Source: Pseudoflavonifractor sp. MSJ-30
GTDB taxonomy: Bacteria > Bacillota > Clostridia > Oscillospirales > Oscillospiraceae
Assembly: GCF_018918045.1 (NCBI RefSeq)
Contig: NZ_JAHLPU010000006.1
Span: 1-61,871 of the forward strand
Direction of reading: 5' to 3'
Length of the DNA: 61,871 nucleotides
Part shown: in pieces, positions 41,432 through 50,036 of the stretch
How positions within the stretch are numbered: the stretch's first letter is position 1
How the letters are laid out: each line of letters starts with the position of its first letter
Notes under the pieces: model-generated
Told to the model about the DNA's origin: nothing
The model's input: only the letters and a program-made list of their open reading frames with translations
Databases searched by the model: none
Position numbers and translations under genes: made by a program

Positions 41432-42221
41432 TTTTCCCTCTCAGGTTATTGGGACTTTTCAGGTGTTCGGATTTTTTCAGAATATTGATCTGTGTGACAA
41501 ATTCCTCCGGGGTCAGCTTGTCATAGTCAATGCCAAGAGTTGCCAGGAACAGCCGGGCTTTCTTTTCTTCCTCAGTTCCCTCGTAGTGCAAAGCGGTTTC
41601 CATCTGCTTTTGAATTTCGGCAACAGGAGAAGAGGTATCGGCAGTGGTGGTATCCTTTCTATGGGCTTCCCGAATGTCCCGCATGATACCGTCAATGTCC
41701 CTGTGAACCACCTGAGCAAAGTAGTTTTCCTCGCTGACCTGCGCCAGCTCCAGGGTGCGAACATATAAATCGTTCTCCCCTGGATTGTGCTTTTCCATGA
41801 TTTGCTTTCGGTTGACTTCCAGAATGGCGTTCATGTCGTTGATCCGCATATCGGCAATGCGATCCACAAATATCTCAATGTCCACCAAGAACCGCTGGAA
41901 GTCCTTGTGCAGAGCCAGCTCAGACAGCAGCCGGTTGTTGAGCTTTCCGCTTTTCAGAAGATCAATCATTTCATCACTCAAATGCAGATCGTGCAGGTCT
42001 GTGTTTGGGTGATTTTTTATTTCCGTCAGTCCCAGCAGATAGTCCGTGGACACGCCATAGTATTTTGCCAGCGTGACGATGCTGAAGGGGCTGATGTCCT
42101 TGAAATCGTCGGATTCATACTTGCCCAAGGCGGATTTCGAAATGCCGGTTTCCTCCGCAAGCTGCTCCAAAGTCAGATGCCGTTCCACTCGCAGATCCTT
42201 CAGTTTCTCCTGTATGGACAA
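41382..42221 (-). CDS. Element-type HTH regulator, copy 2, truncated at its start
   Basis: A 279-residue close homologue of the regulator at 26966-27808, with the same HTH (LAEETGISKSALGKYESD) and helical body. The usual first codons are missing: the frame begins with TTG at 42221, where FtsX-like sequence on the opposite strand starts. No Shine-Dalgarno is visible in the joined sequence. It may be untranslated or use the weak TTG. A remnant of a second element. Confidence 0.65.
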   Translation of the reverse strand: MSIQEKLKDLRVERHLTLEQLAEETGISKSALGKYESDDFKDISPFSIVTLAKYYGVSTDYLLGLTEIKNHPNTDLHDLHLSDEMIDLLKSGKLNNRLLSELALHKDFQRFLVDIEIFVDRIADMRINDMNAILEVNRKQIMEKHNPGENDLYVRTLELAQVSEENYFAQVVHRDIDGIMRDIREAHRKDTTTADTSSPVAEIQKQMETALHYEGTEEEKKARLFLATLGIDYDKLTPEEFVTQINILKKSEHLKSPNNLRGKTVPYQVHGKGNRKKRK

Positions 42222-43244
42222 TTTGAGCTGCAGCTGGATTATTCCCAGAATTATGATGAAGCCTATTCGGAGAATAATCTGGACACAATCCTACAGAACA
42301 ACCCACTGAATGATTCTTTGATGAAAGAAATCAAATCCATCCCCGGTGTAACGGATGTACTGACGAGAGAAATCGTCTCTGCAGATTTGAACGGAACAAA
42401 ATTTCCGGTTGCAATCGTAAATCAAGAGGATTTTGAAATGATGCGCGGGGATGGCGATATCGGTTCCATGGACTATGCACAGGCTGTCCAAAACGGGGAT
42501 GTTTTCTTTGGCTGGTCCAAGTGGATGGAAGCTGACGGGTATTCCGCGGGTGCACCGATTACATTCAACTTTGATAACGGAAGCGGAACCTATACCTATC
42601 AGGGAAAGATCGCAGGATCCTTTGTAAGCGCGGACACTTATCTTGTCATTCCGGAAGGTGTATACCGTTCCATGAATCCGAGGGGAACAGCCTATGGCTA
42701 TCTGTGGGTGGACTGTGATAAAAAAGATGTTGCATCTGTGGAACAGAGTCTGAATACTTTGATTTCTAATACTTCTCATATCAAGCTGAACACCTATCAC
42801 GCAGAATTGCAAACCGCAGAATACGCAAGCCGTATGATGAAGCTTGGCTGTTGTCTGTTTATGGCGGTTGTAGGACTCATCGGGTTTATGAATCTGGCAA
42901 ACACCATGATTATCAATATCATCACGAAGAAGCAGGAATACGGTGTGCTGCAAGCGGTAGGCATGACCAATAAGCAGTTGAATCTGTGCTTACAAATACA
43001 GGGCTTGATTTTTACGGTTGGCACCATCTGCGTCGCACTTGCTGCCGGTCTGCCCCTTGGCTATGCACTGTTTTCCTATGCGAAGCATAATGGGATTTTT
43101 GGAATGAACGTTTATCACGTTCCTCTTATTCCGATTCTTGTTATGATTCTTCTGGTTGGTATTCTACAAATTGTCCTTTCCTGTGTTTTAAGCAGTAATC
43201 TGAAAAAGGAAACGCTGGTTGAAAGAATAAGGTATCAGGGATAG
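42222..43244 (+). pseudogene. 5'-truncated FtsX-like ABC transporter permease
   Basis: About 340 codons matching the C-terminal half of an FtsX/MacB-type permease. Part of the extracellular domain is followed by three membrane spans (SRMMKLGCCLFMAVVGLIGFMN, GVLQAVGMTN, and the last near the end). There is no start codon or ribosome site. It begins at the junction GAGCTGCAGCTGG, back to back with regulator copy 2. The N-terminal half and the ATPase gene are gone. Confidence 0.75.
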
Positions 43245-43297
43245 CAATCGTGGATTGGTTGCGTGTTTTCAAAAACAAAATGCGCAAAAATTGCGTA

Positions 43298-43335
43298 GAA
43301 AAGCATCTGCCATCACAGCAGATGCTTTTCTTTTT
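43298..43335 (+). terminator. Terminator between FtsX remnant and RNHCP gene
   Basis: A 13-bp perfect stem, GAAAAGCATCTGC and GCAGATGCTTTTC, then TTTTT. Confidence 0.85.
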
Positions 43336-43339
43336 CGGC

Positions 43340-43765
43340 TTACTTGATCCGCCCGTCGCCGCCCATAAGTGCGGTCATTTCCTCGATGCGCTCCAGCGGG
43401 AACGGCGGCTCGGAAAGAGGTTTCATTGCGATGCTCATAAGCTTCATGGGGTTGTCGTCGGCGGCCACCCGGTTGGAGCTGAGGGCGCCGCAGCGCTTGC
43501 AGCGGTGAATGATGGCCCATTCACCGCCCTTGCGTACCCAGACGGCGATGGGCTCCATGATGCCGCCGCAGTCACTGGCCCGGTCGCCGGGTTCGATGTC
43601 CACATGAAGGCTTGAAAGGCAGTTGGGGCAGTGGTTGCGGTGGTCGCTGCCCGCGTTTTCCGGCACACAAGGTCTGCCGCAGACCTTGCAGATAAAGGTA
43701 TCGGAACAGGCGTGGGTCTTATAGTACCCTTTTTCAAAGGTTTTGCGTTTGTTTTCGCGGTTCAT
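43340..43765 (-). CDS. RNHCP domain protein
   Basis: A 141-residue cysteine-rich protein of the RNHCP family. The naming motif is present (DHRNHCPNCLSSLHVD), with further CxxC pairs (CKVCG, CKRCG) and VWVRKGGEWAIIHRC. Probably a zinc-binding, perhaps RNA- or protein-binding, cytosolic protein of unknown role. ATG after GGAGGA. Confidence 0.82.
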   Translation of the reverse strand: MNRENKRKTFEKGYYKTHACSDTFICKVCGRPCVPENAGSDHRNHCPNCLSSLHVDIEPGDRASDCGGIMEPIAVWVRKGGEWAIIHRCKRCGALSSNRVAADDNPMKLMSIAMKPLSEPPFPLERIEEMTALMGGDGRIK

Positions 43766-43840
43766 TGAAAATCCTCCAGAAGATGTGTGGTCGGTTCTCC
43801 GGGAGGAATGGCGTGTGAATGAATTTGCCAGACCTCCCGG

Positions 43841-44035
43841 TCAGGCCACACGCTCCGGTAATAAAGTGATAAGTTTCAAAAAATACTCCTTGTTTTTATA
43901 AAATCTTTTCTGTCTGGACGCCGGATCGCCGCCAAAGGGCTGTCCAACCAGATTATACCGCTTACGAACCGGTTTATCAACAGGATACGGGTATTGTGGG
44001 CGTCGTTTTTTATGGTGTTTCATGGTTTTTCTCAT
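43841..44035 (-). CDS. Possible small basic protein
   Basis: A 64-codon frame rich in Lys, Arg and Pro with no recognised domain and no clear ribosome site. The 482-base gap 43766-44247 holds this, the next small frame, and nothing else I can name. Confidence 0.2.
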   Translation of the reverse strand: MRKTMKHHKKRRPQYPYPVDKPVRKRYNLVGQPFGGDPASRQKRFYKNKEYFLKLITLLPERVA

Positions 44036-44052
44036 AAATTGCTATTTCTCTA

Positions 44053-44235
44053 TCAAAGAGCCGAAAAGCGGGCAACACCTTTTTTCCGCAGCCACAGGTA
44101 GGTCAGGATGGACAGGAAAAGATTTGCAGCCGCAAAGCAGCTTATATATCCGCAAAAGTCCAAAAACCGGTAAAGCGCACAGAAGAAAATGCAAGTCGTC
44201 AGAAATTCCGGAACGAGCCTCGTTCTTCCTGGCAT
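44053..44235 (-). CDS. Possible small membrane protein or fragment
   Basis: A 60-codon frame with two hydrophobic segments (FLTTCIFFCAL and ISCFAAANLFLSILTYLWL). It lies 12 bases downstream of the DUF3795-kinase gene and has no good Shine-Dalgarno. It may be the remnant of a larger membrane protein. Confidence 0.25.
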   Translation of the reverse strand: MPGRTRLVPEFLTTCIFFCALYRFLDFCGYISCFAAANLFLSILTYLWLRKKGVARFSAL

Positions 44236-44247
44236 CGAAATAACAGA

Positions 44248-45105
44248 CTAATCGTTTTTCTTCCACTGCTGAATGCCCCAGTGTTCAAAGTCCCACGCCT
44301 CCATATAGGCATTGCACTCGTAGTCGATGTAGTAGAGCGTTCCGTCACGCGGAACGAAGTTGGTGGGATAGTAGTCGATGTTCAGTCCGGCCGGGTACAG
44401 AAGGCCGCACATGGCCTGCACCTGTTTGAGCCAGTCGGGGTCCGGCTGTCCCTCTTTGAGCCGCTCCGCCACCGTTGGCCCGGCAATGAATTCCTTCAAA
44501 ATCCGCTCCTGTGGGGCATCCACCGCCAGAAGCCGGGGCATGGGGATGCCCAGATTCCGCAGCGTTTCATAGTCACGCAGTTCGGATTGCAGTTTGTCGC
44601 CAAAGGTGTAGTATGCACAGGGTTCATGATGGATCTGCTTTAAGACGTACTGCGCCGTTCCGTCTGTCACCAGATAGGAGTAGCCCCCTTTTCCTTTCCC
44701 AAGGAGCTTGATGACGGTGTATTCGGCATCGTTTACGGTCATCGTAAGGGCGTTGTTCTGCTTCAACTGCTTCAGGTTGTCCAAAACAGACGGACTGTTC
44801 CCGGCGATTTGGCCCAGTGTCGGACACCCGTCCATCTGTGGGCAGTCTGCACAGGTATCCAATTTCTTTTCCCGGACGCAGTTATGCACGGGGCAGAGCT
44901 TGTCGCAAAAGGGCGTTTTGGCGCCCTCCATGCGGCAGCCGGTGCAGTTAATCATGTCAGGCAGGATCGTTACCCCGTTGAGCTTCGTCCACAGGGCGGC
45001 GGTTGTCTGGCGCAGGGCGTTGTCGTTTGTGAGCGTTGCGATTCTGGCCTCGCATTTTTCGCAGTCCAGGCCGCAGCAGCCGATCATTTGGTCCGTATTC
45101 TTCAT
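44248..45105 (-). CDS. DUF3795 domain fused to a kinase-like domain
   Basis: A 285-residue two-domain protein. Residues about 8-105 are a DUF3795 cysteine-rich module (CCGLDCEKC, CTGCR, CDKLCPVHNC, CADCPQMDGC). Residues about 128-285 have a protein-kinase-like fold with a glycine loop (GKGKGG, 136-141) and Lys156. The catalytic loop is IDYYPTNF with Asp244 and Asn249, and the metal Asp261 lies in YIDYE. All key catalytic residues are present. Substrate unknown. The ATG at 45105 follows GGAGGG. Confidence 0.78.
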   Translation of the reverse strand: MKNTDQMIGCCGLDCEKCEARIATLTNDNALRQTTAALWTKLNGVTILPDMINCTGCRMEGAKTPFCDKLCPVHNCVREKKLDTCADCPQMDGCPTLGQIAGNSPSVLDNLKQLKQNNALTMTVNDAEYTVIKLLGKGKGGYSYLVTDGTAQYVLKQIHHEPCAYYTFGDKLQSELRDYETLRNLGIPMPRLLAVDAPQERILKEFIAGPTVAERLKEGQPDPDWLKQVQAMCGLLYPAGLNIDYYPTNFVPRDGTLYYIDYECNAYMEAWDFEHWGIQQWKKND

Positions 45106-45313
45106 AGTTCCCTCCACAAAATCTGAATTCATCTCTCGGTGGCAAACAGTATGTGTTTTTCACGTGATAAAAAGGCGCGGAGCAACCTGAATTATCCGAT
45201 CTGATAATGCCGGGAGGAGTGTTTTTGTACATGAAGCAAAACCGCTGCCGGGCATCATTCGCGCTGTAATAATCTGCTTTGCGGCTGCGAGCAAAGGTAC
45301 TGCTTCGTTCTTT

Positions 45314-45646
45314 TTACTGTTTGGCCTTATATGCTTCGCCCCATGCCCACATGGAGTCCAGAATGGGCTTCAGGCTCTTGCCCAGTTCCGTCAGCGAATA
45401 CTCCACCCTTGGCGGGACTTCGGCGTAGACCTTGCGGTTTACCAGTCCGTTTTCCTCCATTGCCCGGAGCTGGGCGGTCAGGACCTTCTGAGACACATTG
45501 CCTACGGACTTCTTCAGCTCTCCGAACCGCTTTGTTCCCGGCATCAGGTCCCGCAGGATCAGCACCTTCCACTTGTCCCCGATGAGGGTCAGCGTGGTCT
45601 CCACGGGACAGGCAGGAAGCTCATTTTTTGCTTTTGCTTCGATCAT
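45314..45646 (-). CDS. HxlR family regulator, copy 2
   Basis: A 110-residue winged-helix protein, nearly the same as copy 1 at 35357 through the HTH (GTKRFGELKKSVGNVSQKVL), with Cys in LPACPVETT. The start at 45646 has GGAGGG 6 bases upstream. It is divergent from a lipoprotein gene with the CACAATATTGTG operator between. Confidence 0.88.
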   Translation of the reverse strand: MIEAKAKNELPACPVETTLTLIGDKWKVLILRDLMPGTKRFGELKKSVGNVSQKVLTAQLRAMEENGLVNRKVYAEVPPRVEYSLTELGKSLKPILDSMWAWGEAYKAKQ

Positions 45647-45747
45647 TTCAATCCCTCCGAAATTTTTTTGGAAGCGCCGATATGCCGAAAAACCCGGTAA
45701 CGGCGCAATCGTTTCTTTCCGGTAACTATCCATTAGTTTCTATTTGG

Positions 45748-45802
45748 TAACTACAGCACAATATTGTGCTTACTTTACGAATTGGAGCTACGGTATTATT
45801 AT
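45748..45802 (+). promoter_or_regulatory. HxlR operator and lipoprotein promoter
   Basis: The palindrome CACAATATTGTG (45757-45768) sits in the block GTAACTACAG...CTTACTTTAC. A promoter TTTACG (45774-45779), 17-base spacer, TATTAT (45797-45802) follows. An extra GGTAACTA lies upstream at 45721. Confidence 0.75.
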
Positions 45803-45853
45803 AATGCCAGAGGCAAACGAAAGCAAGCCCAATCACCAAGGAGGTTACTCAAA

Positions 45854-46759
45854 ATGAAAAAAGTTCTTTCTCTCACGATGGCTCTTGCCATGATCGGCAC
45901 GGCACTCACCGGCTGCGGCGCGAAAACGGCTGCACCTGAAACATCCGCGGAACCCACCCAGCAGACGGCGCCTGTCCGGCAGGAACAGAGCCAGACCGAA
46001 AAGGCGCTGGCGCTCATCAACACCTTTGCCACCGGCGATACGGACACCGCCCGCAGCCTGTTGGCGGATGGTTACATCCAGCACAATCTGGCGTACGGCA
46101 CCGGTGCGGACGCCTTCATCGGCTCCGTGGAATATCTCGCGTCCGCCGATGTGAAAACCACCGTGAACAACATCCGCGCCTTCGAGGACGGCGACAAGGT
46201 GTTCTTGCAGACGGTGTACAATTTCGCCGGTGCCGGTGAGCAGGTCGCCTTTGACATCTTACGCTTTGACGAAAACGGTAAAATTGCTGAGCATTGGGAC
46301 AATCTGGCGGCCCTGGCAGAGCCGAATCCCTCCGGTCATACCCAGACGGACGGCACGATGGAGGTCACGGATCTGGACAAGACCGAGGAAAACCGGGAAT
46401 TGGTCAGGAATTTCCTCTACGACGTCATGCAGGGCAACGACCTTGACAAGACTCCGGACTATTTTGATGGGGATGCCTACATCCAGCACAACACCGGCAT
46501 TGCCGACGGCGTGTCCGGTCTGAACGCCGCGCTGGGCGCGCTGGCGGAGCAGGGCATTTCCATGGTGTACGATGAAGTCCACATGGTTCTGGCCCAGGGC
46601 AACTTCGTCCTTGCCGTCAGCGAGGGCACCTTCGGCGGCGCGCCCACCAGCTACTATGACCTGTGGCGTGTGGAGAACGGCAAGATCGCCGAGAATTGGG
46701 ATGTGATGGAGACCATCGCGGACCAGTCCACCTGGCAGAATCAGAACGGCAAGTTCTGA
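45854..46759 (+). CDS. Lipoprotein with two SnoaL-like domains
   Basis: A 301-residue secreted lipoprotein: signal peptide with lipobox LTGC (Cys21), a Thr/Gln-rich linker, then two SnoaL/NTF2-like domains in tandem. Each has the pattern Y-IQHN (residues about 75 and 220) and an IAEHW or IAENW end. Such domains bind or isomerise small hydrophobic molecules. It takes the place that the cupin holds in the first module, under a near-identical operator and promoter. AAGGAGG precedes the ATG. Confidence 0.8.
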   Translation: MKKVLSLTMALAMIGTALTGCGAKTAAPETSAEPTQQTAPVRQEQSQTEKALALINTFATGDTDTARSLLADGYIQHNLAYGTGADAFIGSVEYLASADVKTTVNNIRAFEDGDKVFLQTVYNFAGAGEQVAFDILRFDENGKIAEHWDNLAALAEPNPSGHTQTDGTMEVTDLDKTEENRELVRNFLYDVMQGNDLDKTPDYFDGDAYIQHNTGIADGVSGLNAALGALAEQGISMVYDEVHMVLAQGNFVLAVSEGTFGGAPTSYYDLWRVENGKIAENWDVMETIADQSTWQNQNGKF

Positions 46760-46770
46760 TCGTTACCCGG

Positions 46771-46800
46771 AGGTAACCATACCACAATATTGTGCGTACT
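46771..46800 (+). promoter_or_regulatory. Third HxlR-type operator, before macrodomain copy 2
   Basis: GGTAACCATACCACAATATT followed by GTGCGTACTTCAC; the palindrome core CACAATATTGTG is at 46783-46794. No equivalent was seen before macrodomain copy 1. Confidence 0.65.
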
Positions 46801-46833
46801 TCACAAGCAGGTGATTGAAAAGAGGGTTTGACC

Positions 46834-47613
46834 ATGAACCAGAGCGAAAAAAGACTGTTTCTCATACAATCTCTGCTGAACGAGCGCCCCTCCTGTCAAA
46901 AGCAGATGATTCCGACCGACGCGGAACGGCAGAAGATTTTGCTGCGGGGTCTGATGAATGTCCGCAGACCGGCGCGTATCGGCACGGAGTTTCTGCAAGT
47001 GCAGGACGAATACCTGCAAGGGGAAACCGCCGCAAAGGGCATTACCGATATTGATAACCTGACACCTATCCAACCGGGGGTGTATCTCTGGCAGGGAGAT
47101 ATTACCACGCTCAAGTGCGATGCCATTGTCAACGCCGCCAATTCCGGCATGACCGGCTGCTATTACCCCAACCACCGCTGCATTGATAACGCCATTCACA
47201 CCTTTGCGGGGGTGGAACTGCGGCTTGCCTGTGAGGAACTGATGGAACAGCAGGGCCATCCGGAACCTGCCGGACAGGCGAAAATCACCCCGGCGTTCAA
47301 TCTGCCCTGCAAATATGTTCTGCATACGGTCGGCCCAATCATTGATGGGCGTGTGACCAAAGAGGACGAGGAACTTCTTGCTTCCTGCTACCGCTCCTGC
47401 TTGGAGCTGGCTGCAAAAAATAGTTTAGAAAGCGTGGCATTTTGCTGCATTTCCACGGGAGAATTTCACTTCCCCAACGAGCAGGCGGCGCAAATCGCCG
47501 TGGAAACCGTGAAACAGTTTATGAATAGAAAAACCAGTGTCAAGAAGGTGATTTTCAATGTTTTCAAGGATTTGGACAAAGCCATCTACGAAAAGCTGCT
47601 CGGAGCAGCTTGA
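46834..47613 (+). CDS. Zinc-containing macrodomain ADP-ribosyl hydrolase, copy 2
   Basis: A 259-residue homologue of 36289-37068 at the same length, with GDITTLKCDAIVNAANSGMTGCYYPNH, zinc ligands in CYYPNHRCIDNAIH and CISTGEFHFP. One cysteine of copy 1 (QPCH) is Asn here. It overlaps the sirtuin gene by 56 bases, exactly as in copy 1. An HxlR-type operator lies about 40 bases upstream. Confidence 0.88.
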   Translation: MNQSEKRLFLIQSLLNERPSCQKQMIPTDAERQKILLRGLMNVRRPARIGTEFLQVQDEYLQGETAAKGITDIDNLTPIQPGVYLWQGDITTLKCDAIVNAANSGMTGCYYPNHRCIDNAIHTFAGVELRLACEELMEQQGHPEPAGQAKITPAFNLPCKYVLHTVGPIIDGRVTKEDEELLASCYRSCLELAAKNSLESVAFCCISTGEFHFPNEQAAQIAVETVKQFMNRKTSVKKVIFNVFKDLDKAIYEKLLGAA

Positions 47614-48424
47614 ACGGCTGAAAGCAGCATTACAGGACTGTGATGCCGTGGTCATCGGTGCCGGTTCCGGTCTGTCTGCGGCGGCGGGCTTTACCTACGC
47701 CGGAGAACGGTTTGAGCAGCATTTCTCCGACTTTGCTCAGAAGTACGGCATTCGGGATATGTACAGCGGCGGCTTCTATCCGTTCCCCACGCAGGAAGAG
47801 TTCTGGGCCTATTGGAGCCGGTATATCTACATCAACCGCTATCAGAATGCCCCCAAACCGGTCTACGATGACCTTCTGAAGCTGGTGGCTGACAAGGACT
47901 ATTTCGTAATCACGACCAATGTTGACCACTGCTTTCAGAAGGCGGGCTTTGACAAGAAGCGGCTGTTCTATACGCAGGGCGATTACGGCCTGTTCCAGTG
48001 CAGCGAGCCGTGCTGTCAGGAGACCTTTGATAACGAGGCTGTCATTCGGCTGATGATGGAGCGGCAGGAGAACATGAAAATCCCGACAGAGTTGCTTCCT
48101 GTCTGCCCCCACTGTGGGAAACCTCTGACCATGAACCTCCGCAGCGATGATAGATTTGTGGAGGACGAGGGCTGGCATCGGGCCGCGGAGCAGTATGAGA
48201 ATTTTCTCCGTGTCCGCGCGGGGCAAAAAACGCTCTTTTTGGAGTTGGGCGTTGGGTACAATACCCCCGTCATCATCAAGTACCCCTTCTGGCAGATGAC
48301 GGTGAGGAACCCGAAGGCGATCTACGCCTGCATAAACCTCGGCGACGCTTACGCGCCCGATGACATCGCCGCGCGCAGCATATGCATCGATGGGGATATC
48401 GGAGAGATTCTTACACAACTCTGA
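47558..48424 (+). CDS. SirTM-type sirtuin, copy 2
   Basis: A 288-residue Sir2-fold protein with IGAGSGLSAAAG, TTNVDHCFQ, GDYGLFQC, and zinc cysteines in CSEPCC and CPHCG. It starts inside the macrodomain gene. It lacks the cysteine-rich extension of copy 1. Its last part contains a 68-base stretch (48263-48330) repeated exactly at 50040-50107. Confidence 0.87.
   Translation: MFSRIWTKPSTKSCSEQLERLKAALQDCDAVVIGAGSGLSAAAGFTYAGERFEQHFSDFAQKYGIRDMYSGGFYPFPTQEEFWAYWSRYIYINRYQNAPKPVYDDLLKLVADKDYFVITTNVDHCFQKAGFDKKRLFYTQGDYGLFQCSEPCCQETFDNEAVIRLMMERQENMKIPTELLPVCPHCGKPLTMNLRSDDRFVEDEGWHRAAEQYENFLRVRAGQKTLFLELGVGYNTPVIIKYPFWQMTVRNPKAIYACINLGDAYAPDDIAARSICIDGDIGEILTQL
48263..48330 (+). repeat. 68-bp exact direct repeat, copy in sirtuin 2
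   Basis: Identical to 50040-50107; the AlbA_2-type gene (48657-49988) lies between the two. Confidence 0.85.
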
Positions 48425-48580
48425 AGAAACGGTATGCGCCCTGGAATGTAACGAAAAACATACAGTATTCGTTACATTGGCATCCGTTCACTTCCACGAT
48501 TTGCATCGAGTGTCCCGAATATTATATAGGATTCAAGACACTTGGCGTCTTTGATGGTGCCGCTACTCCTACGCCTCATT

Positions 48581-48625
48581 ATTCTAACCAGAACGGTTGA
48601 CAATGACGATTAGAATGGTTAGAAT
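48581..48625 (+). promoter_or_regulatory. Promoter and operator of the AlbA_2 gene
   Basis: TTGACA (48597-48602), 17-base spacer, TAGAAT (48620-48625). ATTCTAACCA (48581-48590) and TGGTTAGAAT (48616-48625) form an inverted repeat around the -35 region, with an extra TTAGAAT at 48610. This suggests repression, perhaps by the gene's own product. Confidence 0.65.
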
Positions 48626-48656
48626 ATGGGCAGAATAGAGTTAAGAGGTGAGTAGA

Positions 48657-49988
48657 ATGAGATTCCAGGAAACAGAAACGGTTGAGTTAAAGTCCATTGT
48701 GATGGATGACATCAAAAAGGAAATCATTGCCTTTGCAAACTGTGACGGTGGCACCGTCTATGTGGGTGTTTCGGACGATGGTACAGTGCTGGGCGTTGGG
48801 AATGCGGATGAATGTGCCTTGCAGATCTCCAATATGGTACGGGATACCGTTAAACCGGATGTCACCATGTTTATTCACTATGAAACGCTGGACTATGAGG
48901 GGAAAGCGGTTGTGGCCGTCAACATCCAGCGGGGCACAAACCGCCCTTATTATCTGGCAAAGAAAGGACTGCGGCCCGAGGGCGTCTATGTGCGGCAGGG
49001 CTATTCTTCTGTCCCGGCAACGGATACGGCCATTCGGCAGATGATCAAGGAAACCGATGGGGACAGCTTTGAGAATATGCGGTCGATCAATCAGGCATTG
49101 ACCTTCGAGACCACAAAAAAGGAGTTTGAAAAGCGGAATATTGCCTTCGGGCAGCCGCAAATGCAGACCTTGAAACTTGTTTCCGCAGACGGAGTTTATA
49201 CAAATCTGGGGCTGCTCCTGTCTGAACAGTGCCCCCATACCATCAAGGCAGCTGTTTTTGAAGGGACCAATCAGAATGTGTTTAAGGATCGCCGGGAGTT
49301 TTCCGGCTCCCTGATGCAGCAACTCAATGAGGTCTACGACTATATTGATTTCCACAATCAGACCCATGCAACCTTCCAAAAGCTCCTGCGGATCGATACT
49401 CGGGACTACCCGGAGGTTGCCGTCCGCGAGGCATTGCTGAACTCGCTGGTGCACCGGGATTATTCTTTCCGAGCCAGCACCTTGATCAGCATTTACGAGG
49501 ATCGGATTGAATTTGTATCCATCGGCGGACTGCTTCCCGGCTTGGAACTGGACGATTTGATGATGGGCGTTTCTGTTTGCAGAAACCCGCACCTTGCCAA
49601 TGTCTTTTACCGCTTGCAGCTGATTGAGGCATACGGCACAGGCATGAAGAAAATCATGGGGGCTTATGCAGATACACCGGTGCAGCCGAAGATCGCGACA
49701 ACCAACAACGCTTTCAAAATCATTCTTCCTAATGTGAATATTGCGCCAAAAGCAACAGAAACACCCAAAGAAATTGAGAAACCAGCTGCTTTGGCCTCGA
49801 ATTCAGGCGAAGAAAAAATCCTGCAATTCTTAACGGAACATCAAGTCATTACCCGTAAAGAAGCTCAGGCACTGTTGAATGTCAGCCAGTCCACAGCTGG
49901 CCGTGTTTTGAAAGCAATGGTGGATAACGGTCAAATCAGACAGTTCGGTGGAAGTCGCACCACCCGGTATGAGCTGCCGAAGAAATAA
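48657..49988 (+). CDS. AlbA_2 / ATP-binding / winged-helix regulator
   Basis: A 443-residue protein. An N-terminal Schlafen AlbA_2 domain (residues about 1-130; ETVELKSIV, FANCDGGTVYVGV) is followed by an HATPase_c_4-like domain (about 240-350; NSLVHRDYS, YGTGMKKI). A C-terminal winged helix (390-440; ITRKEAQALLNVSQSTAGRVL) completes it. Such proteins are frequent accessory-genome regulators of unknown target; some are tied to phage defence. Its insertion between duplicated sirtuin sequence suggests it arrived as mobile cargo. Confidence 0.82.
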   Translation: MRFQETETVELKSIVMDDIKKEIIAFANCDGGTVYVGVSDDGTVLGVGNADECALQISNMVRDTVKPDVTMFIHYETLDYEGKAVVAVNIQRGTNRPYYLAKKGLRPEGVYVRQGYSSVPATDTAIRQMIKETDGDSFENMRSINQALTFETTKKEFEKRNIAFGQPQMQTLKLVSADGVYTNLGLLLSEQCPHTIKAAVFEGTNQNVFKDRREFSGSLMQQLNEVYDYIDFHNQTHATFQKLLRIDTRDYPEVAVREALLNSLVHRDYSFRASTLISIYEDRIEFVSIGGLLPGLELDDLMMGVSVCRNPHLANVFYRLQLIEAYGTGMKKIMGAYADTPVQPKIATTNNAFKIILPNVNIAPKATETPKEIEKPAALASNSGEEKILQFLTEHQVITRKEAQALLNVSQSTAGRVLKAMVDNGQIRQFGGSRTTRYELPKK

Positions 49989-50036
49989 AATCAAATAGTG
50001 GCAGGCGGCCTCTGAAAAATGGTGTGCAATAAACAC

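Noticed and set aside
41787-42221. Long frame joining antisense of the regulator to the FtsX sequence
   Set aside because: The first 145 codons are antisense to the regulator; only the part from 42222 has FtsX similarity.
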